Origin: Undaria pinnatifida
Taxonomy: Eukaryota > Sar > Phaeophyceae > Laminariales > Alariaceae
Length of the DNA: 64,000 nucleotides
Direction: 5' to 3'
NCBI GenBank assembly: GCA_012845835.1
Contig: JABAKD010000026.1
Location: 9,905,699 to 9,969,698 of the forward strand
Shown: in pieces, positions 1 to 9,535 of the stretch
How the letters are laid out: each line of letters starts with the position of its first letter
How positions within the stretch are numbered: the first letter of the stretch is position 1
The notes under the pieces: model-generated
What the model was told of the DNA's origin: nothing
Seen by the model: only the letters and a program-made list of their open reading frames with translations
The model's database searches: none
Translations under genes and position numbers: made by a program

Positions 1-423
1 AGATCCTCTCCCTCGGTGCTGACGGTGCCCTCTCCGTCTTTCTCCTCTTCGCCTCCCCTTCCCTCGCTGATGCTGGCCCTTGCTTCTTCGCGGTTGCAGC
101 CTGTGTCGGCCTCATTCGCCGCAAATAAGCGAGCCCGTCGCTTGCCTGCGTTGCTCATCTTGCCCGCGAAAAACGATCAAACCCGAAATACGAAACCGAT
201 GCTCGCTGCACCTCCCCTTGCGTCTGCGTGTTGCTCTGCAGTTCGTTTCGCTGCTCGCATGGAAGTGTCAAGCTCCCACGGCACTTTCACCGAAAGCCTT
301 CCACTATAATACAACCCCTCTCCCCTTCCACATTCTTGCCTCCTCAAATTGCACAAACTCCATATTCGAAATGAATTTGAATATATTAATTTTCAACGTG
401 ATATATGATATTTATAGATGCAG
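1..423. other. Left flank, no gene recognised
   Basis: I see no gene here. The first 300 bases are pyrimidine-rich and open in two overlapping frames, but neither translation shows a domain and both are Ser/Leu/Pro-rich in the way random pyrimidine-rich DNA is. The last 100 bases are AT-rich and lead to a TA dinucleotide that borders the transposon beginning at 426. Confidence 0.4.
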
Positions 424-1217
424 TACAGTGGGGGTCACTCTGCAGTGCGGGTATGTGCCAGGGGATTTCGCCCGCACTGTAGCGGGCATCCGCACCATAT
501 AAATAAGCGCCTAAATAGTGCCCATACCCGCACTATTGGGGTTCCCCAATAGTACGGGTATGCGCCTCCCCAATAGGGCGGGTATGCGCACTATTCGCGA
601 TATCATTAGGATAAAAAGTCGGACGTAGGCAACAACGACGGTTATGAAGGTGGCACTGTAGTGGATGCAACGAGCCAAGGGTTGAATAGATATCAGTGCC
701 GCCACGCGGATAGAAGCCCGAGGCCGCTCAATGGTAGGAAGACAACATGCAGGTTGGCGCAAATACAGCTGTGCAGTACTGGTGTACTGCGCAGCGGTGA
801 AAACCAAACCCTGGACAGCCGAGAGAATAGTTGGTCCACGAAATGTTACGCAATAAACGCTGAGTCTCCCAACAGGTGTGTCTGTGCACGCAGCCCGATG
901 GTTGTTGTTTCATTATGCATCGACGGTTCCGTGGATATTGGAAAAACAATCACAAGGGAACACCCTACAATGAAAGCTACAGAAAATTATCCCAACATTC
1001 CAAAAGCGAACACGTGAGTCCACCTACACAAAGAGACACCTTTTCAACAAATCCCAGACATCCACAGACAAAAAGCAGGGGGGAACACGTTCAACAAAAA
1101 GAGCACAGGCACAATAATGACCCAGGCTAATGTCCTTCAACCACGCTCTCCCTCAGTTTCTCGAAGAACACCCCACACTACACAATGCCGCCCACGTTAT
1201 TGGGGTTAACGTGAAGT

Positions 1218-2061
1218 TACCGTAACTGACACAAGATAACACACCCCGGTGATAACGTTTTGGGATTTGATACCATTGCTACCGGATGTGGTATCCTGTG
1301 GGAGGAATGATATCTTGTGTAACCCGTGTGATAAAGTGCAGCTCGCAGGGGGCCCAAGGGGGGTGTGATAAACCAGGGGGTGTGATAGAACGTCCGAAAA
1401 CCCACAAGGTGTGTTTGGAGGTGTGATAAATGAGGAGGGGTGATGAAAAGGGGTGGTGATAGCACATCCGAACACCCACACGGTGTGTTTGGGGGTGTGA
1501 TAACAGTTGAACAGCTGCTGCCGCACACTTGAAGGGGTGTGGTATGCCTGCACGAACACTTGCAGCTGCCCCGCACTCCTGCTGTAGGTACCTACCTGTG
1601 ATACCCGGTTGTGGTAAAACAAAGGGGCCCAACCCGAGGTGACGAAACTCCTTAGCACATGATCTCGGTGATGACTCAACCCCCTCAACGCCGAAGAAAG
1701 TTTCAAACAAAATACGGGCTTGGATTGGAGATTACAAAATAAAATATACCCGAATCGAAGGTACCCCGCCCGATATTATACGAGGCAGTGGCTGCGCCAT
1801 CCGTCCTCCCCCCACTCAAAAGTGGGCTGCTGCTATCTACCTTGCTATCGGTACGACCGAAAAAGAGTTACGCAGAGACACCACGACCAAAAATCACAAA
1901 CCGCAAATATACACTACGATGTCACCGGGGTGTGTTATGTTTTGTACCCCGGGTGGTAAATCGATGGTTTGTAAGAAACGTCGAAAATTATCACCGGGGT
2001 GTCGCATCTTGTGGGGGTTGTGATTTCGTGTGTACTGTGATATCTTGTGTCAGTTACGGTA
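1218..2061. mobile_element. Nested fold-back/MITE-like element with GTGTGATA repeats
   Basis: A 21-bp sequence beginning TACCGTAACTGACACAAG at 1218-1238 returns as its exact inverse complement at 2041-2061. Directly inside each end, variants of the word GGTGTGATA and its complement recur many times (for example 1241-1560 and 1925-2045). This gives an 844-bp element full of short inverted and direct repeats with no plausible coding capacity. It sits inside the pogo-like element, so it is presumably the younger insertion. The target duplication is not clear (possibly TA). Superfamily is unknown. Confidence 0.55.
1390..1503. repeat. Two direct ~40-bp repeats, period 74 bp
   Basis: The segment at 1390-1430 (ACGTCCGAAAACCCAC...) recurs at 1464-1503 with a handful of changes. 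Each copy ends in GGTGTGATAA. They are part of the subterminal repeat structure of the nested fold-back element. Confidence 0.6.
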
Positions 2062-2293
2062 TTACGAAAAAAAACACCAAGAAGCAAACCCCGAAAAAAA
2101 GCGACTCATTCAACACATGTGCAGCAAAACGGCTCTCATTGGATGTACGCGTCAAAATACGCCCGGACATCAGTCTGGCAAGATGGCTTTCATGCATGCG
2201 CTTCGATCATCAGCACCCGTGCCCTCTTGAGCTAGTAGATGGCCTCGTCCAAACCACACCCTGCCGCGTAGTTTTCTAGGAGGACGAAGTGTT

Positions 2294-2640
2294 TTAGGAA
2301 AGTTCCGCGTGAGCCAGTGGCTCAGCACGCCCCCCTCTGATGTTTCCGTCCTCGTCATCGTCCTCCTCCTCCTCGCTATCCGAAGACTCCCACCCCTCCA
2401 CCGACAAGCCCTTCAAGGCCGCCGTCACGCCATCCGCCTGATCCAACCGCTGCTCCTCGACGACATATTTCTGGTCTTCGATTGATGCATACGTCTTGGC
2501 CGATTGATGGAGGTTTGAGAGAACCTCCATCTTCTGGTCCAGGCTCAACCTCGTGCGCGGTGCACTTCGGTTCGCCTTTTTTGCATCCCACCGCTTTCGT
2601 GCGTTGTGGGATGCAGCCCGCTTCTTGCGCCTTGCGCTTT
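2294..2640 (-). pseudogene. Basic-then-acidic C-terminal remnant of a transposon protein
   Basis: The minus-strand reading first gives a Lys/Arg-rich stretch (ARKRWDAKKANRSAPRTRLS), then a helical segment (SLDQKMEVLSNLHQ), and then a strongly acidic run (SSDSEEEEDDDEDG) before a stop at 2294. Composition and location suggest the C-terminal tail of the protein once encoded by the pogo-like element. Upstream the frame is lost around 2640-2720, where a weak splice-acceptor-like sequence occurs, so either an intron or a frameshift separates it from the rest. I could not find a DDE catalytic core or a CENP-B type helix-turn-helix, so the transposase assignment is only contextual. An unrelated small nuclear protein remains possible. 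Confidence 0.35.
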
Positions 2641-3251
2641 CCCGTGGCAGCAGTAGCGGCCTGTTGAGAAGACAAGCATGTATGACAGATGCGATTCATT
2701 TCGCTCTCGCCTTCCTCCTCCACCTCGCCTCATATGCTGTGCAGTCTGCCGCCGCATCTTCGTCGGCATTGGTGACGGTCAGGGGCTTTAGGTGTGCAGG
2801 TGCTGAGATCACAGAGTTCGCCTGCTGCACATGGCATCGTGCGCCTCTGCCGTGCTGCTCTCGTGGCTAGTAGGTTTATCCCGCTGCTATGCGGTAGGGT
2901 AGGTTTGTGTATGTATCTCGGGGACTCGTCTATGGGTTTGACCGCGAATCTAGGCTGTTATGACGTCAGACCCGCACTATAGAGGGTTCTAATAGCGACC
3001 AAACCCGCACTATACAGGCGTGCCTCGAATAGTGCGACACCCGCACTATTGAGGGGTCTAAGTTGTCCCAAGCGATTTCACCCACATTATACCGGGAAAC
3101 CACACTATATAACCCGCACTATAGAGGGACCCCCACTGTATAGTCTATAGCATCCAGGAGTTTCGGCAATAATATCTCAGGTATACGATACACAGCAATT
3201 TGCAGGCAAGTCGTATCCAGATACCTGTTACATGTAATACAAGGGCTCCGG

Positions 3252-3279
3252 ATGGGCGCCGGCATTCGCCGGCGCCCAT
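3252..3279. other. Perfect 12-bp GC-rich hairpin
   Basis: ATGGGCGCCGGC, a four-base loop ATTC, and the exact complement GCCGGCGCCCAT form a very stable stem-loop. It lies in the 330 bp between the pogo-like element and the gypsy 3' LTR. The usual CTRR end of a Helitron does not follow it on either strand. Confidence 0.6.
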
Positions 3280-3469
3280 GCTTCGGGTAGGGCAGGGCAG
3301 CACTTCGACAACTCAAGGTGAAGCTGTCCGATTTGGCATGCATTGAACTTTAAAGTAATGCCAAGAGTTTAATACGAACATGGGATCACGAAAGTCATTT
3401 TTTGACAGAAGAAAAGCGTAATATTATATAACAAAGAAGGCAAGGATATGCAACGACTGGATAAATATA

Positions 3470-3890
3470 TATTTTAGACACCCGTACCCAAGTCTCCAAT
3501 CTCTTGTCCCAACTCTCTCACCGCTTCTGAGTTTTTTTCCTCCATGTCTACCTTCGGGCTGATTCCTCCCGTCTTCTTGTTGGAACAGCTGCCTGCAAAC
3601 ACCAGTCTCGTCTCACGCAGTCCTCTTCCAAGCGCTCGTACAATATAACAGATGTTGTGATGAAACCTCCAAATGTGCCTCACGGTAACGTTCGCTGTAC
3701 TCAAGCTCGGTTCGCAGTCACTCACACACGTGTCAGATCAAGTTCATGTTCCTTTTTCCCTCGTTTGGTTTTGTTTTTTTATGGACTGAGGCCGTGAGCG
3801 GCACGCTTTCTAGACTGATCGGCGTAATATAGACCTAGGCAGCATTCCGCCACGGGGTTTCATGTGACGTCATGTCAATCCGCCGCAACA
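3470..3890 (-). repeat. 3' LTR of the DNMT gypsy element
   Basis: A direct copy of 12594-13012. In minus orientation it starts TGTTGCGGCGG at 3890 and ends at 3470 with GTCTAAAATA. The copies differ by scattered substitutions and short indels. The left flank TATA matches the right flank of the other LTR. Confidence 0.85.
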
Positions 3891-3898
3891 CCCCCCCC
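3891..3898 (-). other. Polypurine tract (G8)
   Basis: Eight C residues on the plus strand, read as GGGGGGGG on the minus strand, directly abut the 3' LTR start. This is the expected place of the plus-strand DNA primer and fixes the element's orientation. Confidence 0.7.
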
Positions 3899-4300
3899 AG
3901 CACGGCTTCCCAGAAGTACCGTGCTAACCGGGCTGCGGATACACTGGAGTAAGAGTGAGAGCCATTTCCCACACTTAGTCGTGTCTCGATTACCATAAGG
4001 CTCGAATAAGTGGCGTCTAACATTTTCATGGATTGGCGTCTCTTAGGGGGTAGGGACCCTGGGCCTCGCGCTTTCTCGCATTAGGTCCCAAATCGGTACT
4101 GCTGGACTTGCTAGTATTTCTCATCAAGCGCACCAGCTGAAAGCCTCTTATCCACCACTTCCCGGCTTTTACCATTAACCCGGGTAGGCCGAGGCTTTGA
4201 TCCTCCTCGCTGGTCGATCTTCGGCCTACGTCTTCTCCCTTTCTCCATCAGCCTCCACTTCACGTTCCACGTTTACAAGAACCGGATTGCAAATTTCCGG
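3899..4300 (-). other. 3' untranslated region of the gypsy element
   Basis: About 400 bp between the last recognisable pol codons and the polypurine tract. No conserved reading frame or second gene (for example an env-like ORF) is visible here. Confidence 0.5.
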
Positions 4301-4309
4301 TCCTCCTAC

Positions 4310-4680
4310 CTTTCAGGATTTCATGTTCGTTGAGCTCCTCCCAATCTCTGCCTGCGTACCGAACCCGCCAGTACGGTTACTTGTAGTCGAAGACCTTTGA
4401 AAAGTGACGCTTCTTGTTTCCTCCAGCGTCCGCGATTTCCCTCTAGATCACGGTTCCCACGGGGTGTTGTTTCAACGCTTGTTCGCGGTCGATCCCATCT
4501 CTTTCCTTCCGCGTTAGCGTCGAAGTTGGTGTTGCCCGGCACTCCGCTCCGTGATACGTTTCCCACAGCGCGTGGAAAACGTCCAGCTGTAAAGGGGTGA
4601 AACTGTCTCGTGCCTCCTCTTCGGACAGCTACTGCGACTCTGTGCCATCCACGAATCGTCCCTTTTATCGCCACCTCCAA
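4310..4680 (-). pseudogene. C-terminal pol tail with Tudor-like YWRVRY...DWEEL motif
   Basis: Past the integrase frame, the minus strand continues in a shifted frame. At about 4310-4405 it reads KVFDYK, one stop codon, then PYWRVRYAGRDWEELNEHE. An aromatic-W-x-V-x-Y-x-x-x-D-W/EEL pattern is characteristic of small Tudor/chromo-like readers appended to pol in some algal and protist retroelements. The stop and the frame change show decay. The tail could steer integration through histone binding, as chromodomains do in chromoviruses, but that is an inference. The middle part (4410-4665) is Arg-rich and shows no domain I know. Confidence 0.5.
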
Positions 4681-5780
4681 GCGTTGCCTTGACCCATCAC
4701 AGCCTTTCTGTCTATTAGGGTGTACATAGGCGACGCTAAAATCGACGGCTCCGCTTGTCCGAAGTCAACTCCCCATGCCAGGTGAGCAAATTCGTTTTCG
4801 AAGTCGTGACGGAGGTCGTCCGGACGTAAGTGAAACGTCTTGATCTTCGATGCTGACGCCCGTCGTCGGCGAACCCGTCGCCCATTCATCGTGACGATGT
4901 AGCTGAGTCCTGGTAAGACAACTGCAGTCACCTCCCAAGGGCCGGTCCAGTGCTCGTGGGCTATTTTATTATGTATCCGTTCCCTGGCCATCACAGACTT
5001 CGCCTCCTTCACCAGCACCTTATCTCCGACAACAACAGGAGTTCCCACCGAGGTCCGACCGATTTTAACATTCCGACTCTCACGACGTTTCTGCCTGTCT
5101 TCATGTCTTTTCGATAGAGCCATCCGTACATCCCGTACCTCCTTGTACGCTTGACGTTTGTCGGCCACGTAACTGTGCATCCCGCCTCTAAAATCACCAC
5201 CATCTCTCTCAGGGTGCGTATCATCAAGTTGCGTGCATGCATCACGACCGAAGAAAAGACGGAAGGGAGTTGGCTTCCCCGGTAAGCGCAGGTCCGGCGT
5301 GGTATGATGGATCCACAGTGCCGGTTGTACGTACTCGTCCCATCTGCGAGGCCAGGTCTTGCACAGTTCTCCTAGTGCTTCGTGTAGCCACCCCCCCAGT
5401 CTCTCCACCGTCCCCTGTGCACGTGGATGATCGGCAGGCCCATAGGCGATGGTCACGTACAACCACTTACATAAGTGTTGCATCACCTCTGCCGTGAACT
5501 CGGATCCCGGATCACTGCGAACATACAGCGGTAGCCCAAAAGTAAGCATCACTTCGAGCAGTTTCCTCGCTACTCCGATTGCTTCTTTCGTAGGGATTGG
5601 AAAGGCGAACAATAACTTGCTGGCTTTGTCGACTTCTACCGTAGAACTTTGTTGCCTGCGTCTGACTTTACCCCCATGTTCTGGATGTCGACTTCGAGAA
5701 CTTCCCCGGGTCATAGAAACCTCGACGGTAGCATGGCAACCCGTTGACTCGCTGACCGCTTGCGACGTCTGCACCCACAC
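4665..5780 (-). pseudogene. Integrase core of the gypsy element
   Basis: A 371-residue open stretch carries an rve-type integrase. SDPGSEF holds the second catalytic Asp (residue 90) and GTVERL holds the Glu (residue 126), separated by exactly 35 residues, the D,D35E spacing. VDKASKLLFAFPIPTK lies upstream. The first catalytic Asp is seen only in another frame near 5700, in EVLEVDIQNMGVKSDAG, so a frameshift splits the fold. Residues 145-330 cover the usual HxTP-like region (HHTTPDLRLPGKPTPFRLFFGRD, shortened here to its core TPFRLFFGR) and a C-terminal SH3-like part (DKVLVKE, HEHWTGPWEV, GLSYIV). The protein would insert element cDNA into the genome. This copy is inactive. Confidence 0.85.
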
Positions 5781-6320
5781 AAGAGGACGTGGTTTCTAAC
5801 GTCCTTTATGAAGGTGGGCCAGCAGTACCGATGACAACTCAAGGCTGTTGTTCTCGCCGTCCCCGGATGCCCATAGGTGCTGTGCGCCAGCGCTATAATC
5901 ACTGGAACGAGATCGGGGAACTGAAAGTCGTGGGATCTTTCCCCGAGGTGCTACCCACAAGAGGCCGTTATCATCCATCACATATTCGCCACCTCCTGAT
6001 CCTCGGTTTCCCGCTTCCTGGATTTCTTTCCGAATATTGCCAAGTACCATATCTTTGCACTGCCTCTGCATCAGCTGTGGCAAATCCTGGAGAATAGCTG
6101 TCACTCTTTCCAGCATGGATGGCTGTGACCGCTGGGGTCCCTTGGCCTCTTTCCCTGATCCGCTTGAACGGCTGCTGGTGTCCTTCGGTGATTCCTCCAA
6201 CGGATTACGTTGCCGTTTCGGTCTCGGGATGGGCTTTCTCTGTCCCCTGCGTTTGCGTGGGCGATCAACTTCCACTGGTAGTTCGGTAGTAGTGACCATC
6301 TGCGCCGTTGCATTCTCCAC
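5711..6320 (-). pseudogene. Basic linker and integrase zinc-binding region
   Basis: Two frames are needed. The upstream one (6320 to about 5890) gives a Lys/Arg-rich segment, RPRKRRGQRKPIPRPKRQR, a likely nuclear localisation signal. It is followed by a helical stretch and by YVMDDNGLLWV, the usual entry into a pre-integrase domain. The downstream one (5902-5711) gives HSTYGHPGTARTTAL, then a Trp-containing stretch, then a Cys pair before RRRK: the HHCC zinc finger of integrase, with the Cys pair spaced one residue short. The shift between frames falls near 5900. The linker separates the DNMT module from the integrase. Confidence 0.7.
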
Positions 6321-6383
6321 CTCCTCCTCCTCAGGTAACGGCGGTTCTGCCTCCCAGACAACCTCCGGTGCCTGGGAAGTGGC

Positions 6384-7405
6384 CTATGCCTGCGATCTCG
6401 TGACCGCTCTTGTCACCTCAAAGGCTTTTGATGCTGCGAGGTAATCCTCAAACACCATGCAGGCCAATCCTTCTAGTTCCGCGACCTTTGGTATCGGTTT
6501 TCCCAGTAAGCCTTGACCAGCTAGTTGAACTAATACTGCTCGTATCATTGGAGGAGACGTAAAATCTGCGATGACGTTTGCCGCGGCGCTTTTGCTGACC
6601 GTCTGCGGGATCACGCAGTGTTCCTGCCCGGTGGTGATTATGGCGTAGCCGTTGGAGTGCAACTCTTCGGGTTCTTCAAGGCGTGCCGCATCCGCTGCGT
6701 GTGCGATATACCCTTCGGTTGGCTTTTCCCCCATGATGTGAGCACGGTTCAAATAGATGATGGGTTCGTTGAACCAGAAAATCGCTCGCCCTCCGTTACC
6801 TCTCTTTAGGAAGTATGCGCCTCTTCGTCATAAAAGTTTCCCTAATTCCTGAACTGGTTGCTTTACCTTCTCCAACCTCCGCTTCCAAACAGCTAACTTC
6901 CCTTTTGTGGCAAGGCCTCCCTTGATTCCTACCACGAAAGTCCGTTGCCTCCTCCACGGAATCCCTACTTGGCTCGCTAGTATCTCCGCATTGTCCACGA
7001 TGTATGACTCTCGTTGCAAAGCGGGGAGAACCTCGTCGTTCCATTCCGTCGTTTGCAGAAGGTTGGCCAAACATTCGAGTATGAAAACTCGCGCGTCTGA
7101 AGCGATTGGGCTAAGCTACTCGCTCCGGATATTCCCTCCTTCTCTCGTGTCCCTTCAAACCTCCTGCAGGCATCACCGACCACCACGTCTGGTTTCACCT
7201 CTCTCAACATGGTTAGGCATTCATGCGACCCTGTTGTCACCCTAAGTAGCTTCGCACCGTTGTCCAGTCCGTTTGCTCTGATGCATTCCAGTGTTCTCCA
7301 GTCCTGGTCTACTGCTCCTCTGACCGTTAGCAATTCCTCTGATGCAAGGATGCTGCCTCGCCCCCCACAGTCGAGCATGACCACCCTGGAAGCTCCGGTG
7401 CGATG
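6384..7405 (-). pseudogene. C5 cytosine DNA methyltransferase module within pol
   Basis: Between RNase H and integrase the minus strand encodes the ordered motifs of a C5-DNMT. MLDCGGRGS corresponds to motif I (AdoMet binding), GAVDQDW with TLECIRANG to motif II, and PDVVVGDACRRF to motif IV with the catalytic Cys at 7166-7168. RVFILE corresponds to motif VI Glu, and VGIPWRRQRTFVVGIKG to motif VIII. After a variable region that would hold the target-recognition part (RAIFWFNEPIIYL...), FTSPPMIRAVLVQL corresponds to motif X. The span of about 330 codons fits one catalytic domain. Frameshifts lie near 7105 and 6800-6840. The canonical PPC is DAC, ENV is ECL, and the motif VIII Gln is Trp, so this copy is dead. 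The parent would have transferred methyl groups to cytosine in DNA. DNMT-bearing retroelements are known to me from dinoflagellates and charophyte algae. Confidence 0.83.
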
Positions 7406-7429
7406 ACAATTTGGGCCTGTTGAGTATCT

Positions 7430-8358
7430 GCCTCGGATGGGTCTGCGATTGTGAGTGCGCCGGCTGCAAGTACTGCAAGATTTTGAGTACTAGATCCGTC
7501 CACATCTTCTACTCCTACGGTTTCGAGGTGTACGCCGTCGAGCGCTGGCCCCTGTGATCCTTTGTAAATGTTTGGCAGCGACTCGTCTCTTGGAAAAAAG
7601 TCGTCCAAATCTTCGATCACGATGCTCTTGTTCGGTAACCGCGACATGGCGTCTGGGAGCTGATGTTGTGTCGCCGGTCTCCACTTCAAGGTTATGTCGT
7701 GCTCCGTCAACCTCAGAGCCCAGCGGTGATATTTCGGTGTGAGAGGTTGGCGTTTGAAGAGCCAAGTCAACGCCGAACAGTCCGTGATGAGCGTGAACGG
7801 TCGCCCCCAAAGATAGGGTTGGAATTTGCTCACTGCCCACATGACCGATATGCATTCACGGTCTGTTGCTGACCTTTTGGAGTCTCCTCTCGACCATCGT
7901 TTGCTGCCGTACGCGATCACGTTCTCCATTCCTTCGATGCATTGTGTTAGCACCGCTCCTGCTCCTATCTCTCTGGTATCGGTGGACAGCGAGAACGGTT
8001 CTGTCCACACCGGCAGGGCTAGGATTGGAGGTGACGTCAAAGCCTCGATAAGCGCATTAAAAACTTTGTTCTTCTCTTCTCTCCGCGGGACTTTCTCTTT
8101 CTTCGCTCTCTTGGTTCCGAACCTTGGATCTCTCAGCAAGTCGGAAATGGGCGCCACAACTGTGCTATACTGGGGTGCGAATTGCCGTAAGTACCTTGTC
8201 ATGCCCAGCAACACTCGCACTTCCTCCACCGTGTTCGGCCTTGACAGCTGCGTGATAGAATCGACCTTTCTCGGGGCCGGCCTGGTACCAAGTCTATCCA
8301 CGATTATGCTGACGAACTCCATGACCGACTGACAGAAATGCGATTTCTGAAGATTCAC
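7430..8358 (-). pseudogene. RT thumb/connection and RNase H of the gypsy element
   Basis: A long open stretch begins just past the RT palm with NLQKSHFCQSVMEF and LGMTRYLRQFAPQYS, the standard gypsy RT connection. It then shows a full RNase H. The acidic residues are visible in STDTREIGAGAV (Asp), ATDRECISVMWA (Glu), LITDCSALTWLF (Asp) and QLPDAMSRLP (last Asp). The domain would degrade the RNA strand during reverse transcription. After about 7600 the frame runs through an acidic linker (VIEDLDDFFPRDE) and is lost just before the DNMT module near 7400-7430. Confidence 0.88.
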
Positions 8359-8394
8359 GGTTAATCGTCCTTGCCGTAGACACTCTAACGTTTC

Positions 8395-9075
8395 TCGCAG
8401 CAGTCCCCATTGATCTTCAAGGGTTTCGACGGGATGGCGATGTCGTCTAACCAGTTCCTAATTCCCCTATCCTTTACGGTTAACAGTGGCCTCCAACGTA
8501 GTTGGCAAACGCCGAAGGCACTGTTTTCAACCCGAAGCCGCAGCGAACGTATTCGTACAGCTTTCCGTCCGCGTCTCGAAATGCCGTCAGGTGTCGATCG
8601 TCCTCATGGATCTCGAGCTGTAATAATCCTGAATCTAAATCGATGCTGAAGAAACACTTCGACCCTTCCATCTCATCCATAATATGCTGCAAGTCCCCAA
8701 GTCCACCACTCTGTGATTTGAGAAGGGCATTGATACCTCGAAAATCCTACACGCCCCGCACTGTCCCATCTTTCTTGCGAACCGTTGAACAATTGGCGGC
8801 CCACTCGGAAGTTGATTCCCGAATGAATCCATTCTTCAGGAGTTTCACCGCCTTAGTCTGAAGCATCTCGCGCTGTTCCGGGCTGTAGTGTCGAATGGGC
8901 GCCACGTATGGCCTGACGTTGGAATCTTTGAGCTCCAGTCGCATGGGCACTCCTTTGCACGCTGGTACGCTTTGGAGCTGACCGAGAACACGTCGATGTA
9001 CTCGTTGAGAATGCCCATCAATGTGTCCTTTTCGCTCGGACTGAGCTGTCCGAAGTTGGCCTCTCCCAGGTCCAC
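8395..9075 (-). pseudogene. Reverse transcriptase fingers and palm
   Basis: Three frames together give a gypsy RT. LNEYIDVFSVSSKAY (9000-9060) leads into RPYVAPIRHYSPEQRE and WAANCSTVRKKDGTVRGV. Then follow FFSIDLDSGLLQLEIHEDD (motif A Asp), FRDADGKLYEYVRCGFGL, and near 8440-8458 NWLDDIAIPSK, the YxDD motif C with Trp in place of Tyr. Frameshifts occur near 8950, 8750 and 8500, and another just past motif C. It would copy element RNA into DNA, but this copy cannot. Confidence 0.85.
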
Positions 9076-9106
9076 CTTGGGGGCTTCGCTCGGAATCTCT
9101 GCGATT

Positions 9107-9361
9107 TCACCCCTTTTTGTTGCATTGCTCCGGTGGCCTCCCTTTGACTTCTTTTTTGATCCCCTCGTCCTGTTTGGGGCTTGTCGGTTCCTCCGACACC
9201 GGGTTTATGAGTGACTTCATGCGTTCCCGATCGTAATTTTTAACAGCGTAAACAGTCGCAATCACCAGCCCCCCCTGGATCTTCACATTATCCTGGGTAA
9301 CAATCGACAACTTACATTGAAGTGGTTTACGCGGGAACCACCACAGTGCCCCCCTTGGCAC
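9107..9361 (-). pseudogene. Protease-RT linker of pol
   Basis: An 84-codon open stretch (PRKPLQCKLSIVTQD, GGLVIATVYAVKNYDRERMK) fits the beta-rich segment between protease and RT in Ty3/gypsy pol, followed by an acidic/basic linker. No catalytic residues are expected here. The interval 9362-9535 continues the same region in broken frames. Confidence 0.55.
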
Positions 9362-9535
9362 TCATAGATCCACTCCTAGATTAAGATCGTAGAGGTTAGT
9401 TGGTTCTACCACTACGAGCTGCTGTACTTGAGGTTGAGGGCCTTTGACAAAGGCGTCTACCTGGATACTGGTATCACCTTGAACCTCTACGTCTTCCGCA
9501 ATGCGTAATTTCCAGTGCAGAGTGCCTTCGTCCTC

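Larger units (their letters stand above)
426..3138. mobile_element. pogo/Tc1-like DNA transposon with TIRs and TA duplication
   Basis: Both ends carry the same 11-bp inverted repeat, CAGTGGGGGTC at 426-436 and its complement at 3128-3138, each bordered outside by TA (424-425 and 3139-3140). The similarity continues inward to about 27 bp with three mismatches and includes AGTGCGGGT. CAGT ends with TA target duplications are typical of the pogo/Tigger/Tc1 group. Near both ends the decamer CCCGCACTAT or its complement recurs in near copies (about 440-600 and 2965-3125), which look like subterminal transposase-binding repeats. The interior holds a second nested inverted-repeat element and a broken minus-strand coding remnant at 2294-2640. 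No intact transposase with a DDE core was seen, so the family call rests on the ends. Confidence 0.7.

Noticed and set aside
3252-3300. Helitron 3' end
   Set aside because: A strong hairpin is present, but no CTRR terminus follows on either strand and no 5' TC end or Rep/helicase coding was seen.
7327-8332. Long plus-strand ORFs antisense to the RNase H and DNMT regions
   Set aside because: They are open because of the GC-rich coding strand opposite and show no domain of their own.
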